Source: Acetatifactor muris (GTDB lineage: Bacteria > Bacillota > Clostridia > Lachnospirales > Lachnospiraceae). Taken from it: a stretch of 64,000 bases of DNA. Shown here piece after piece: positions 17,224-26,582 of the stretch. The position numbers and the translations under genes were made by a program. The DNA lies in contig JAMPFR010000005.1 in NCBI GenBank assembly GCA_023664365.1, positions 1-64,000 on the forward strand. Reading direction: 5' to 3'. A model generated the notes under the pieces. The model searched no databases. It was not told the origin of the DNA and was given only the letters and a program-made list of their open reading frames with translations. Numbering within the stretch: position 1 is the first letter of the stretch; each line of letters begins with the position of its first letter.

Positions 17224-18351
17224 TTATTTTATAGTTTCGTTCCATGCTTCAAGTTTTGTCCAAACCTTATCTGCTCCTGCATAATCAACAGAAATCTTTT
17301 CTGCCGGCATATCAAGAACGTCAAAATTATTTCTTTCAATATACCTTGGATTTACATGGCACATAAAAAAAAGAGAATCCAACCTGCAGTTCATTTCTTT
17401 GCTTCTCCCTGAAAGCTTAATTACACCAAATTTCTTATTGAAAATCAAAGAGAACACACACCCGTGAAAAGAATTGGTCACCACATACTCTGCGTGTTCA
17501 ATAAGATACAACCACTGTGGAATCGTCGGATACACCTTCTCATAAGAATCCACTACGGCATTGGCTGTAACATATACCACCCTTAAATTTTTCTCCCTCG
17601 CCCAGTCATACAGCCCATTTATATTAAAATCATCTCGATTGTTCAGGTGATAAAAAAATACATAGGGCTCATCTATTGAAAGCATCTCTTCTTCAACATA
17701 TAATTTCCTATAATCCTCTGCATTCAGCAATAATGTCGGATCAGGTACTACATCCGAATCTGTTCTTCCACACATAGCACAAGTCTTGATTCCCACATCT
17801 TCTCTCACGGTAATAAGGTCAAACTGAGCCAAAAGCTTTCTGAGAAGCTTTTCTTCGCTTTTGTTGGGAACCTTTCCGCCCCAACTGGCAGCATAAGAGA
17901 TACGGTGTATACCCGGTCTGACAAATCCGAGAAAGTATGCATTGGCAAATTCCACAAAATTTGAACCTGTTTTCCATTCCCAATTCCAAACCTGATCCGA
18001 ACCTGTGATAACACATTGCGCATCCAAATCGTTCATTTCTTTAGTCGAAAAAAAATCTCTTTCCGTCATTCTTAAATGTTTGCTCCGAAATTTCTGAAAT
18101 TGTCTGCTGTTTTTTTCTTCCTCAGCCTTTGCCTTACGATGACGCACAGTAATCTCTATATATTTTATCAGCTTTCCAAAATTAAAAGCTGACATAATAC
18201 GTCTGATATCATACTTGTTCTTCACAAAATGATATCGGAGTAATGTCACCTCATGTCCCAAACCTTCCAGTTTCTTCTGTAGAGCGTAAATTTGAAGCTG
18301 TTGTCCATAGTTTGTATTGGAGTCCCAATATGTCATAACCATGATTTTCAT
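17224..18351 (-). CDS. polysaccharide pyruvyl transferase family protein
   Basis: 375-residue member of the pyruvyl transferase family (CsaB/GumL-like), which adds a ketal-linked pyruvate from phosphoenolpyruvate to a sugar. The N-terminal pattern MTYWDSNTNYGQQLQIYAL, the central VITGSDQVWNWEW and the C-terminal NSFHGCVFSLIFNKKFGVI are diagnostic. Members near F420H2-dehydrogenase-like genes form a common pair in gut Firmicutes. It would give the polymer negative charge. Confidence 0.9.
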   Translation of the reverse strand: MKIMVMTYWDSNTNYGQQLQIYALQKKLEGLGHEVTLLRYHFVKNKYDIRRIMSAFNFGKLIKYIEITVRHRKAKAEEEKNSRQFQKFRSKHLRMTERDFFSTKEMNDLDAQCVITGSDQVWNWEWKTGSNFVEFANAYFLGFVRPGIHRISYAASWGGKVPNKSEEKLLRKLLAQFDLITVREDVGIKTCAMCGRTDSDVVPDPTLLLNAEDYRKLYVEEEMLSIDEPYVFFYHLNNRDDFNINGLYDWAREKNLRVVYVTANAVVDSYEKVYPTIPQWLYLIEHAEYVVTNSFHGCVFSLIFNKKFGVIKLSGRSKEMNCRLDSLFFMCHVNPRYIERNNFDVLDMPAEKISVDYAGADKVWTKLEAWNETIK

Positions 18352-18371
18352 TATATATTACCCCGTAACTG

Positions 18372-19430
18372 TTATTCCTTTTTTTGAATGGCGGTTAAAA
18401 CCGGTATCCACAATCCGGTTTGAAGCAATATTTTCATTAAGTAAAATTTATATGGCAAAAAAACTCTGGTTTTCCTGTTCACAAGCATATTCCATGGTTT
18501 TTCCCTTAACAACTGCCAAATATATTTCCTTTTCTGTCCGTTTGACAACGGACACTGCGATGCTAATAAATTATCTTTTGCTATGTAGTATAAACAGAAT
18601 ACTATGTCTGCATTTAATTCTTTTCGATGGGTTTCTAAAAATACTTTATTCTCCTCACACAGCAAGCCAATATAATTTGCCATAATTTCTGCCCTATTTC
18701 GAGAATAATACTTACTCTTCGATAAGTCTTCAACTCGTCTATACTTGTACCAGATATTATGTACTAAACAAACTTTTTTACAGCAATCCAATAACCTAAA
18801 ATTCCAGACGCAATCCTCAGAATATTCGATCTTTATTGGAAACTCTACCTTTTTGGCCAAACCCGCCTTAATTAGACGCGCAATTGGTCCTCTGGTATAA
18901 CTTCCTTTCCCTCCCACTTTTTTATATTCTTTTTTTCCGGTATGAAGATAGTGTTTCCTTAATAAATTCTTGTCTTCTCCGATTAAGCACTCACAGGACA
19001 AACTATTTATCGCTGACGGCCTGAAATTCCTGTCATCTTTTACACATTGCACACCCCCGATAACTACATCCGCATTGGTAGCTGTCATTGCTTCCAATGC
19101 TTCAGCCACACAAAAGTCAGCTATCTCATCATCTGCATCAACATACATGACGAATTCGCCTCCGGCCGCCCTTGTCCCATTATTGCGCGCTATACTCACT
19201 CCTTGATTATTTTGGTGAATCACACGCACACGATGATCCTTTTCTGCATATAAATCACATAAATCCGCTATTTGAGGAACGCTGCCATCATCTACTAGAA
19301 TTACCTCCAAATTGGTATATGTTTGATGCAATACACTTCCCATACACCTGTCAAAATATTCCGGGCATACATTATAAATTGGAATCACAATACTGACTGA
19401 TATATCTGATTTCATACAACTGCAATCCAT
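18372..19430 (-). CDS. glycosyltransferase family 2
   Basis: GT-A fold glycosyltransferase of 352 residues: VSIVIPIYNV at the start, EVILVDDGS, RNNGTRAAGGEFVMYVDADDE (DXD-type metal site) and a later EDCVWNFRLLDCC. Cytoplasmic, transferring one sugar to the growing undecaprenyl-linked unit. It is the only recognisable glycosyltransferase in the operon apart from the initiating transferase, so either the repeat unit is very short or other transferases are encoded elsewhere. Confidence 0.9.
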   Translation of the reverse strand: MDCSCMKSDISVSIVIPIYNVCPEYFDRCMGSVLHQTYTNLEVILVDDGSVPQIADLCDLYAEKDHRVRVIHQNNQGVSIARNNGTRAAGGEFVMYVDADDEIADFCVAEALEAMTATNADVVIGGVQCVKDDRNFRPSAINSLSCECLIGEDKNLLRKHYLHTGKKEYKKVGGKGSYTRGPIARLIKAGLAKKVEFPIKIEYSEDCVWNFRLLDCCKKVCLVHNIWYKYRRVEDLSKSKYYSRNRAEIMANYIGLLCEENKVFLETHRKELNADIVFCLYYIAKDNLLASQCPLSNGQKRKYIWQLLREKPWNMLVNRKTRVFLPYKFYLMKILLQTGLWIPVLTAIQKKE

Positions 19431-19465
19431 CCTATCTCTACATTATGCCTGTATCATAAAATCTT

Positions 19466-20665
19466 TTACTCAACCATCACGCGATAAAACTCTTCCATGT
19501 TACCCGTAATCTGCATGATTTCTGCCAAGCTCTTAGCCTGAAATAATATTGTACCCAAAGAATCATTTGTATTCCTGTATGCCATAACCTGTTGTCCTCT
19601 ATTAGCGGTACAATAAACATTCAGCAAATTATTGTCTTTAAATTTCTCATCAAACCATAAGCCCTTAAACTTACCGGACCTATTGCTAAGGATCATATAA
19701 TTACTGTAAAAGCCCTGCGCTTCTACCATATGCAAGTCAGAGCAGTCTTCGCCAAGCGTTCCTCTAATCGTATATTCCACCAAATCAACTCCCGTAGCCA
19801 GCTGAATAAGCTGAGGTATATAACTGCCGCCGTTTCTCGGTGCCAATTCAAGAATATACACATTGTCATCTTGATCAAGAATCACCTCAATATTATAAGC
19901 AGAGGTTTTCATACCTAATGCATAAATCAATCTTTGTAATTCGTTATCAACTTTATTCTTGAGTTCCGGCGTGAGCAGACTCGGCCAAAACTCGCCTAAT
20001 GCAACGTATTCGCGTATACCTTTATTACTATACAATTCATTACCATAGCTTGTAAAAACAAGCTGACCGTTATAAGAAAACCCATCCCCGGAAATCTGAT
20101 AGCCCTTTTTCACTATAAATTCCTCTATAATAAATCTTTTTTTCCGCGAATAAGACAGCGCCTCCTCAACGGCAGAATACAATTCATTTCTATCATTGAC
20201 CTTAACCACACCCTTACTGCCGGAGGAATCTACCGGTTTGACCATAATAGGAAGTTTAAAATTATCAATATCGGCTAATGCATCTTCATATGTATCAAAT
20301 CCCCTGGCACGCGGCGTATTAAACCCGTGGTCTTTCAAAAAATTTCTAAACAAATCTTTTTGCGTACATATCAATACCGAATCATATGGATTGCCTGGCA
20401 AACACATTTTTCCCGCAACATATGCTGCTGTTGGTGCAGCCGGATCAGAAGCATATGCAACCACACCGTCAATCTTCAGTTTATTAGCTAATTCGAGCAC
20501 TTTTTCCTTGTCCACGGTACTGACATTATAATATTCATCTGCAATTTTATGCCCCGGATTATCCGGTAAATAGTCACATGTAATGACATAATGCCCCATT
20601 TCTTTGGCTTTTTTTATAATTGGTATCTGCTGCATAGCGCCGCCAAGCATCAATAATCGTTTCAT
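19466..20665 (-). CDS. ATP-grasp family carboxylate-amine ligase
   Basis: 399-residue ATP-grasp enzyme with an N-terminal pre-ATP-grasp Rossmann-like domain (LLMLGGAMQQIPIIKKAKEMG), the ATP-binding segment (LPIMVKPVDSSGSKGVVKV near residue 140) and the metal-binding ELAPRNGGSYIPQL block near residue 275. Such enzymes join a carboxylate to an amine through an acyl phosphate. With a PLP aminotransferase next door it could attach an amino acid or similar group to an amino sugar or lipid-linked precursor (inference). Substrates unknown. Confidence 0.85.
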   Translation of the reverse strand: MKRLLMLGGAMQQIPIIKKAKEMGHYVITCDYLPDNPGHKIADEYYNVSTVDKEKVLELANKLKIDGVVAYASDPAAPTAAYVAGKMCLPGNPYDSVLICTQKDLFRNFLKDHGFNTPRARGFDTYEDALADIDNFKLPIMVKPVDSSGSKGVVKVNDRNELYSAVEEALSYSRKKRFIIEEFIVKKGYQISGDGFSYNGQLVFTSYGNELYSNKGIREYVALGEFWPSLLTPELKNKVDNELQRLIYALGMKTSAYNIEVILDQDDNVYILELAPRNGGSYIPQLIQLATGVDLVEYTIRGTLGEDCSDLHMVEAQGFYSNYMILSNRSGKFKGLWFDEKFKDNNLLNVYCTANRGQQVMAYRNTNDSLGTILFQAKSLAEIMQITGNMEEFYRVMVE

Positions 20666-20728
20666 CGCACTGTCTCCTCTATAAGTTTGCTCCGGCTGCC
20701 TCCCAATCCTTCCTATGGACGCCTAAAA

Positions 20729-21886
20729 TCATAACGAATCCACGAACACCTTAATCCGTCTTACTCCTTCTAATATCTTCTCTTCGTTCATGGTAAATGC
20801 AATACGGACATAGTCATCACAGCAGTTACCGTAAGTAATTCCCGGAACAACAGCCACTTGAACAGCTTCAAGAAGTGCATAAGCAAAATCCTCACTTTTC
20901 ATACCTGTTTTGCTAATATTTACCCATGCATAAAAAGTGCCTTTCGGATATTTACAGCTGAGACAATCTATTTTGTTTATACTGTCTACAATAAGATTTC
21001 GGCGTTTTTCAAAACCGCTGCGCATCCTATCAGCAGCAGTTTCATCACCACTAAGCGCTGTAATAGCCGCATGCTGAGACGGAACCGCAGCACATGCTGC
21101 TATATTTTCCTGAAGCTTTGGTAAATTTGATACAATTTCCGCCGGTCCAACAAGATATCCCAATCGCCAACCGGTCATGCTGTAATGCTTCGACAAACTG
21201 TTAATGATAATTGCATGATCCTTCATATTTTCAAATTCAAGAACCGTATTAAATTTCTGCCCATCATAAACAATCGATTTATAACATTCATCAAAAATCA
21301 AAATAATATCATGTTTCTTGCATATCTCACTTATTTCTTTCAACGTTCCATAATCATACACTGCTCCCGTTGGATTATTCGGTGAATTAATAATTATGGC
21401 CTTTGTTTTTTCAGTTATAGCACACTCAAGATCTATTGCTGTTATAAGAAAATCATTCTCCTCATGTGCTTCCACCAACACCGGTTTCCCGTTAAGCATT
21501 TCTGTCATTTGCTTATAATTGACCCAATACGGAACCGGTATAATAACCTCATCTCCCGGATTAATCAGACAGCAAAGCGAAAGAAAAATTCCTTCCATAC
21601 CGCCCACTGTAATCATAACTTCATCATCGGGATTGTACAAAATTCCCGTCTCACGTTCTACACGTTTTGAAATAACCTGACGAAGCTGTAACAGACCGGC
21701 ATTTGCAGAATATTTTGTCATATCATTTCGTATGGCATCAAAAGCCGCTTCTTTAATATAGTCAGGTGTAGAATAATCCGGATCTCCAAGCGTAAAATCT
21801 ATAACATCATCAAATTTCTTAGCCATATCATACAGCCTTCTTGTCAACGAAGGTTTTATTCTGTTGGCCATATCTGAAAGTATCAT
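20729..21886 (-). CDS. PLP-dependent aminotransferase, class I/II
   Basis: Fold-type I aminotransferase, 385 residues. VITVGGMEGIFLSL, NSPNNPTGAVYDYG, the Asp in IILIFDECY and the PLP-binding Lys in SLSKHYSMTGWRLGY are all present. AGAGGG precedes the ATG. It resembles aspartate/aromatic aminotransferases rather than sugar aminotransferases, so it likely makes or uses an amino acid. Its position next to the ATP-grasp gene suggests that this amino acid is the ligase substrate. Confidence 0.9.
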   Translation of the reverse strand: MILSDMANRIKPSLTRRLYDMAKKFDDVIDFTLGDPDYSTPDYIKEAAFDAIRNDMTKYSANAGLLQLRQVISKRVERETGILYNPDDEVMITVGGMEGIFLSLCCLINPGDEVIIPVPYWVNYKQMTEMLNGKPVLVEAHEENDFLITAIDLECAITEKTKAIIINSPNNPTGAVYDYGTLKEISEICKKHDIILIFDECYKSIVYDGQKFNTVLEFENMKDHAIIINSLSKHYSMTGWRLGYLVGPAEIVSNLPKLQENIAACAAVPSQHAAITALSGDETAADRMRSGFEKRRNLIVDSINKIDCLSCKYPKGTFYAWVNISKTGMKSEDFAYALLEAVQVAVVPGITYGNCCDDYVRIAFTMNEEKILEGVRRIKVFVDSL

Positions 21887-21899
21887 ATCACTATCCCTC

Positions 21900-22361
21900 T
21901 TATACTATTCTAAGTTCCATATATCTGCTATCCTCCCGGGATACAGCATCATCACAGTCTGCAAATCCAACTTTCCTGTAAAAACTTCGCGCTTTTACGT
22001 CCCGATTTAATACTTTTAACCTAACCATTTCAAAGCCTCTTGCTCTGCACATTTTACAACATTCTTTTACTAACTCTGTTCCTATGTGCATTCTTTGAAA
22101 CTCACTTCTTACGACAAGTAACGTTATATATGCCTGCTTTGACTCAAAATCATTTGCGTAAAATACAATATAACCCATAATATTTTTTGGGGTATCCAGT
22201 GCAACATAAAAAAAAGCTTTCTTATCTATTTTTTCAAACAACTCTTCAAAACTATCTCTCCCTATAACGCTGATTGTAAAAGCCTCATCACAATCCCGAA
22301 TTGCATCAAGTTTTAGACTTCTATCATCCGTTCTGAAGATCACATATTTTTGTTCACACAT
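21900..22361 (-). CDS. GNAT family N-acetyltransferase
   Basis: 153-residue GNAT protein. The acetyl-CoA binding region is visible as LLVVRSEFQRMHIGTELVKECCK (Q/RxxGxG/A-like), followed by NRDVKARSFYRKVGF. Could acetylate the amino group made by the DegT aminotransferase or the product of the adjacent aminotransferase. Nine bases separate it from the sugar transferase gene. Confidence 0.85.
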   Translation of the reverse strand: MCEQKYVIFRTDDRSLKLDAIRDCDEAFTISVIGRDSFEELFEKIDKKAFFYVALDTPKNIMGYIVFYANDFESKQAYITLLVVRSEFQRMHIGTELVKECCKMCRARGFEMVRLKVLNRDVKARSFYRKVGFADCDDAVSREDSRYMELRIV

Positions 22362-22369
22362 AACACTGA

Positions 22370-23275
22370 CTATATTGCCTTTCCCAAATCTACTCTGTTC
22401 AAATTATGACCGTTGAGCACTTCCTCATAATACCGGCTAGGTATCTCGTACGAATTCATTACATTTCCCTCTTTGTCATATCCCATAAACGTTCCTTCTG
22501 AACCTCCCCTAGCCCGCCCTTCCTTTTCCTTACCCGCAAAGACTTCATTTAACAACAGAAAAATCATTTTACAGTCTGTTCTAAAGCTAACATTTTCAAC
22601 ATACCACACATCGTTATCTAAACGGTTCTGCCACGTCATATAACCCATTTTTTTATCATGAAGAGGGCAATCCAATCCGGGGCGTACATTTTGTCTTGAA
22701 GCATGATAAACATTAAACCTACCCGCATAAATCACCGGAAGAGGCCTTGGCCCAATTATTGACATATCTCCTTTTAAAACCGACCAGAAATTCAAAAATT
22801 CATCCAATGACGTCTTTCTGACAAACGCTCCCCACTTTGTCGTTCTTTCATACGAAGGCAGTAAAATACCTTTTTCATCTTTCTCGTCTGTCATATTTCT
22901 AAACTTATATAGAGTAAAGACTCTCCCTTCTTTTCCCATTCGCTCCTGGCTGAATATCAATGGCCGTCCCACATCAAGTGCAGTTCCAATTAACAATATT
23001 ACATTAATCGGTGCCGTTAAGATAATGGCAATCAGAGATATCACAATATCCAATATACGCTTGATTACCGCAGTGTAGATTGTTTTTGGCGGAGTGACCT
23101 CCTCTTGCCCCTTATTGACAACAGCCAAATTATCTGCGGCAATTAAGTCTGCTATTCTTACCTGTTGAAAAACAGGTAACCTATCATAATCATACGCTTT
23201 TACTGAACAATCATTCTGCTTCTGAATCATGTTATCCTCACAACCTGTATCTATTATTTCAAGCCCCAAATCCAT
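22370..23275 (-). CDS. undecaprenyl-phosphate sugar-1-phosphate transferase (initiating transferase)
   Basis: Initiating phosphoglycosyl transferase of the PglC/WcaJ-domain family: RILDIVISLIAIILTAP membrane segment near residue 70, PLIFSQERMGKEG, FTLYKFRNM, and the RKTSLDEFLNFWSVLKGDMSIIGPRPLP catalytic block. It lacks the extra N-terminal membrane helices of WcaJ but has about 65 extra N-terminal residues and a ~60-residue C-terminal tail not seen in minimal PglC. It places the first sugar phosphate on undecaprenyl phosphate at the inner membrane face. Confidence 0.9.
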   Translation of the reverse strand: MDLGLEIIDTGCEDNMIQKQNDCSVKAYDYDRLPVFQQVRIADLIAADNLAVVNKGQEEVTPPKTIYTAVIKRILDIVISLIAIILTAPINVILLIGTALDVGRPLIFSQERMGKEGRVFTLYKFRNMTDEKDEKGILLPSYERTTKWGAFVRKTSLDEFLNFWSVLKGDMSIIGPRPLPVIYAGRFNVYHASRQNVRPGLDCPLHDKKMGYMTWQNRLDNDVWYVENVSFRTDCKMIFLLLNEVFAGKEKEGRARGGSEGTFMGYDKEGNVMNSYEIPSRYYEEVLNGHNLNRVDLGKAI

Positions 23276-23332
23276 GATCTAATATCTCTCATCAAACAAT
23301 TTCCACGCCCTAACTGTCATAACCCAGGCTGA

Positions 23333-24436
23333 TTATCCCAGTATAATCCCGCATATTCTGTCCACATCATCCATGCCGAGGTCAGAATACATTGGCAATG
23401 AAAGTACATGCTCCGCCGCCCATTTTGCATTCGGAGTGTCGTTAACTGATGAAATAAAATTCCCTTTATAACAATCTAATTCCGATGTCAGGGGATAAAA
23501 ATATTTTCTGGCAAATATGTTTTCATCAGCCAGTCTCGCCTGTACATCGTTTCTGTCATATTTGTATCCATCAAAAAATACCGGCATATACGAATAATTG
23601 CGTGTGTTATCCATATTCGGCTGTATCATTCGGATGCCTTTGATTCCTTCCAGGTTCCTCCTGTACCTTTCATCCACTTTTTTTCTTTTTTCTATCTCTT
23701 CTGAAATATGTGCAAGATTGCAAATCCCCATGGCAGCCTCGAATTCATTCATCCGCGCATTTGTGCTTATGTAAACAACCTGCTCCGGACCATCAAATCC
23801 AAAATTAGTCAGCTTATCTATTTTGGAATAAACCTGCTGATTGCCAAAACACACGATTCCGCCTTCAATTGTCTGAAATACCTTCGTTGCATGACTGCTG
23901 AACATTGCGAAATCCCCAAACCTGCCGATGCCTTCCCCTTTATGCCTTACCCCGAATGCATGTGCCGCATCATAAAATACCTTTAAATCGTATTTTTTTG
24001 CTATTTTGTCTATTTTATCAACATCACATAACTCGCCGTATACATGGGTTCCCATAATGGCAACTGTTTTGTCCGTTATCAATCCCTCAATCAATTCCGG
24101 ATCTATACAATAATTTTCACTGGAAATATCGCAAAAAACAGGTGTCAATCCGTTTCGTATGATTGCATGTGTTGTAGACACATGCGTATAGGGTGTCGTA
24201 ATTACTTCACCGCCTTTTTTTAAATCAAAAGAATCAATCGCAACCTCCAATGCCACATGTCCATTTGCAAATAAGGCAACCGAATCCACGCTTAAATATT
24301 CTTTCAATAACTCTTCAAACCTTTTTGATTTTTCACCGCGGTTTGACAACCATCTGCTATCCCATAATGTTCTTATTTCTTCAACATATTCTTCCAGTTT
24401 TGGCATTGAAGACTGCGTTACATTAATCCTTGCCAC
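23333..24436 (-). CDS. DegT/DnrJ/EryC1/StrS family sugar aminotransferase
   Basis: PLP enzyme converting a nucleotide-linked keto-sugar to an amino sugar. Motifs: FANGHVALEVAIDSFDL, TPYTHVSTTHAIIRNGLTPVF, DAAHAFGV and the PLP Lys in FSSHATKVFQTIEGG. I favour the GTG at 24436, which has GAGGTGG four bases upstream, giving 367 residues; an in-frame ATG at 24520 gives a longer N-terminus without a clear ribosome binding site. It probably feeds the initiating sugar transferase with a 4-amino-sugar nucleotide. No matching dehydratase gene is in the window. Confidence 0.88.
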   Translation of the reverse strand: MARINVTQSSMPKLEEYVEEIRTLWDSRWLSNRGEKSKRFEELLKEYLSVDSVALFANGHVALEVAIDSFDLKKGGEVITTPYTHVSTTHAIIRNGLTPVFCDISSENYCIDPELIEGLITDKTVAIMGTHVYGELCDVDKIDKIAKKYDLKVFYDAAHAFGVRHKGEGIGRFGDFAMFSSHATKVFQTIEGGIVCFGNQQVYSKIDKLTNFGFDGPEQVVYISTNARMNEFEAAMGICNLAHISEEIEKRKKVDERYRRNLEGIKGIRMIQPNMDNTRNYSYMPVFFDGYKYDRNDVQARLADENIFARKYFYPLTSELDCYKGNFISSVNDTPNAKWAAEHVLSLPMYSDLGMDDVDRICGIILG

Positions 24437-24543
24437 TCTTCCACCTCGTATATTGTGTTTATTGTCTGTAATTCCCATTTTGTCGTTATTTTTTATTATT
24501 CGTTTATGAAAAAATGCCACATGTCCTTTTGGAAACCTTGATC

Positions 24544-24557
24544 AATCATGCATGATT
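24544..24557. repeat. 14-bp perfect palindrome in an intergenic gap
   Basis: AATCATGCATGATT, followed at 24562-24573 by a small GC hairpin (CCGC/GCGG), lies in the 156-bp gap between the wall-anchored protein gene and the DegT gene. It could be a protein-binding site or part of a weak terminator separating the surface-anchoring genes from the glycan genes. No U-tract follows on the minus strand. Confidence 0.35.
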
Positions 24558-24592
24558 AATCCCGCTTTCGCGGTATTTCATTAATTCATTGC

Positions 24593-25264
24593 TTAATTAC
24601 TTTTTCTTGCTTTTCTGGCAAAGAATGCCGCTCCGATTCCGGAGATGGCGGTCATCGCCGCTGCAAGCATAATGATATCGCCCGTTTTGGGAGATACTGC
24701 TCCCGTGTTGATGACGATAGCTACCGGCGAGTAGGAAGTCATGGTAAAGGTCACCTTGTTATCCTCCACGCTGGACGGCTTGATGCTTTCAAAGGAGCCG
24801 TCGCTCTTCTGGTGCAGTATTGTAACATTCTGCCCCTTCCAAACGTTGGAACAGGTTAAGGTAAATGTCGCCGCTCCTGTCCCCGCAGGTACCTGCAGGT
24901 CAACAATGCTGGCAATAAAGGTATTTGCGCCCGCGATGGTTCTTGCCTGCGCAATCATTGCCTTTGCCGTGGCAGGCGTCACCGCCCGTACGGAGGCTCC
25001 GGCTACGCCGGAAACCTTGGTATCCTCCTGGAAAAACGCAAGGGTGTTCGTGGTGATGACCTGTCCCGAAGCGTTCTCGCCGGAAGTTACCAGCTGCTCC
25101 GCAGGCGCGGGTCTGGATGCAGTGCTGTTTGCGACTGCGCCCGCACTGGCGCTTCCGCTTCCGGCAATTGCGCCTGCGTTGGCACTTCCGGCCGCACATA
25201 CGCTCATGCTCATACCTGCTGTCAGCGCCATGGCACATATAAGTGCCAAGATTTTCTTTTTCAT
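24593..25264 (-). CDS. sortase-anchored cell-wall surface protein (SPKTG sorting signal)
   Basis: 223-residue exported protein. Signal peptide MKKKILALICAMALTAGMSM ending at CAA, then a low-complexity Ala/Gly/Ser stretch, a ~110-residue beta-rich domain (TFTLTCSNVWKGQNVTIL), and a C-terminal sorting signal made of SPKTGD at about residue 190, a hydrophobic helix and a RKARKSN tail. The ATG at 25264 follows GGAGGG. A class B sortase is encoded two genes upstream, so it is the obvious candidate substrate. Role unknown; it may link or organise the polysaccharide at the wall. Confidence 0.82.
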   Translation of the reverse strand: MKKKILALICAMALTAGMSMSVCAAGSANAGAIAGSGSASAGAVANSTASRPAPAEQLVTSGENASGQVITTNTLAFFQEDTKVSGVAGASVRAVTPATAKAMIAQARTIAGANTFIASIVDLQVPAGTGAATFTLTCSNVWKGQNVTILHQKSDGSFESIKPSSVEDNKVTFTMTSYSPVAIVINTGAVSPKTGDIIMLAAAMTAISGIGAAFFARKARKSN

Positions 25265-25352
25265 GTCTTTGTTCCCTCCTTTCCATATGGTACATGTGGC
25301 ATATATTAACCGGACTTTCATCCGGGTAATACCGTATCGGACAATGAAAGCT

Positions 25353-26582
25353 TTACCTTTTCGGCTTTCCGGTGGCAGCGTCTATTTCCCTGTAATACAG
25401 GCGGATAATCAGATCCTTTAACGCCGCCTGATCCGGATAAAACTCTTCAAACATAGCCCCTTTGACAGTGGAGCCCTCCAGTGTGTATATAGCGCTTCCG
25501 TCAAAAGAATACCCGGCGATTACCGATGCAAGGTATGTTATTTCGTCAGCGCTCAGGTCTGTGACTACATAGGGTGAAAAGGCACGGTACAGGGTCAGCG
25601 GCAGCGTCAGATCCCGCTTGGTACCCTCCAGCGCCGCAGCCGCCATGGCGGAGAGATACTGTTTCTGTCTGGCAAGGCGGTTCCGCGCACTTTCAAATAT
25701 TGTAATATCCCGGTAATGGACATAATCATAGGCGTCCTGGCCCCTCAGCGTCACCTCTGTTCCCTGAGTCCAGCCCGGATGTATTTTTGTCATGTCCTCC
25801 GACACCGTCAGCTGCACACCGCCCAGTGCGTCGTTCAGGGCTCCGATGCCTCCCATATTGAAGGAGACATAACCGTGGATGGGCAGATTGTAAAAAAGCT
25901 TTGACACCGCATCCCGGGTCAGTTCGCAGCTTTGGTTCAGACCGTCCCCGAAGCCGTGCTGTACCGCAAGCTCCGCCGTAGTGTACCGATCCTCCCCGTT
26001 GGCGCCAAGCCCCACCATGCGTATCTCTACCATGGTATCCCGGTTGACTCCGATGATAGATATCTTTTTCGTGTCCGGATTCAACAGCACCAGGAAAATA
26101 GCGTCAGACTGTCCCCCGCTCACCAGATCCGGATTTCTGGAAACCGGCTCCATCTTGTCTATACCCAGGAACAAAAAAGTCAGAATGTCGTCGTTGTAAT
26201 CATATATTTTATTATTGTAGCGCACCCAGTCAGACTGCCATGGAACGGACAGTATTTCCGCTTCCTCCGGTTCCTCTGTCTCCGCAGATTCCCCCGCCCC
26301 TTCAGACGGCTTCTCCTCTTCATGGGAGGATGTATCCTGCCGGGATGAATTGATTGACGCCGAACCGGCAGAGCCTCCCGGCGCTTTTGTCTGAACGGAA
26401 CCGCTTTCCTCCAGCCCCAGGGTCGGCCCGGCGGAAACAGCGCCGTTTTTCAGGCTTCGGTAGCCTATGGCTGCAAATATGTGAAAGCCCGCAAAAACAA
26501 ATGCCGCCAACAGCATAATGACAATGAGCCCGGCCAGAAGAAAGTTGCGCAAACGTCTGCGTCTCATTTGCTTTTCCCTCAT
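25353..26582 (-). CDS. LytR-CpsA-Psr (LCP) family phosphotransferase
   Basis: Membrane-anchored LCP enzyme, 409 residues: RRRRLRNFLLAGLIVIMLLAAFVFAGF membrane helix at the N-terminus, a Ser/Glu/Pro-rich linker, then the LCP domain from about residue 125 (TFLFLGIDKM, GQSDAIFLVLLNPDTKKISIIGVNRDTM, and HGYVSFNMGGIGALNDALGG). These enzymes transfer undecaprenyl-linked polymers such as capsule or teichoic acid to peptidoglycan. The start overlaps the sortase stop (ATGA). It fits covalent attachment of the operon's polysaccharide to the wall. Confidence 0.92.
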   Translation of the reverse strand: MREKQMRRRRLRNFLLAGLIVIMLLAAFVFAGFHIFAAIGYRSLKNGAVSAGPTLGLEESGSVQTKAPGGSAGSASINSSRQDTSSHEEEKPSEGAGESAETEEPEEAEILSVPWQSDWVRYNNKIYDYNDDILTFLFLGIDKMEPVSRNPDLVSGGQSDAIFLVLLNPDTKKISIIGVNRDTMVEIRMVGLGANGEDRYTTAELAVQHGFGDGLNQSCELTRDAVSKLFYNLPIHGYVSFNMGGIGALNDALGGVQLTVSEDMTKIHPGWTQGTEVTLRGQDAYDYVHYRDITIFESARNRLARQKQYLSAMAAAALEGTKRDLTLPLTLYRAFSPYVVTDLSADEITYLASVIAGYSFDGSAIYTLEGSTVKGAMFEEFYPDQAALKDLIIRLYYREIDAATGKPKR

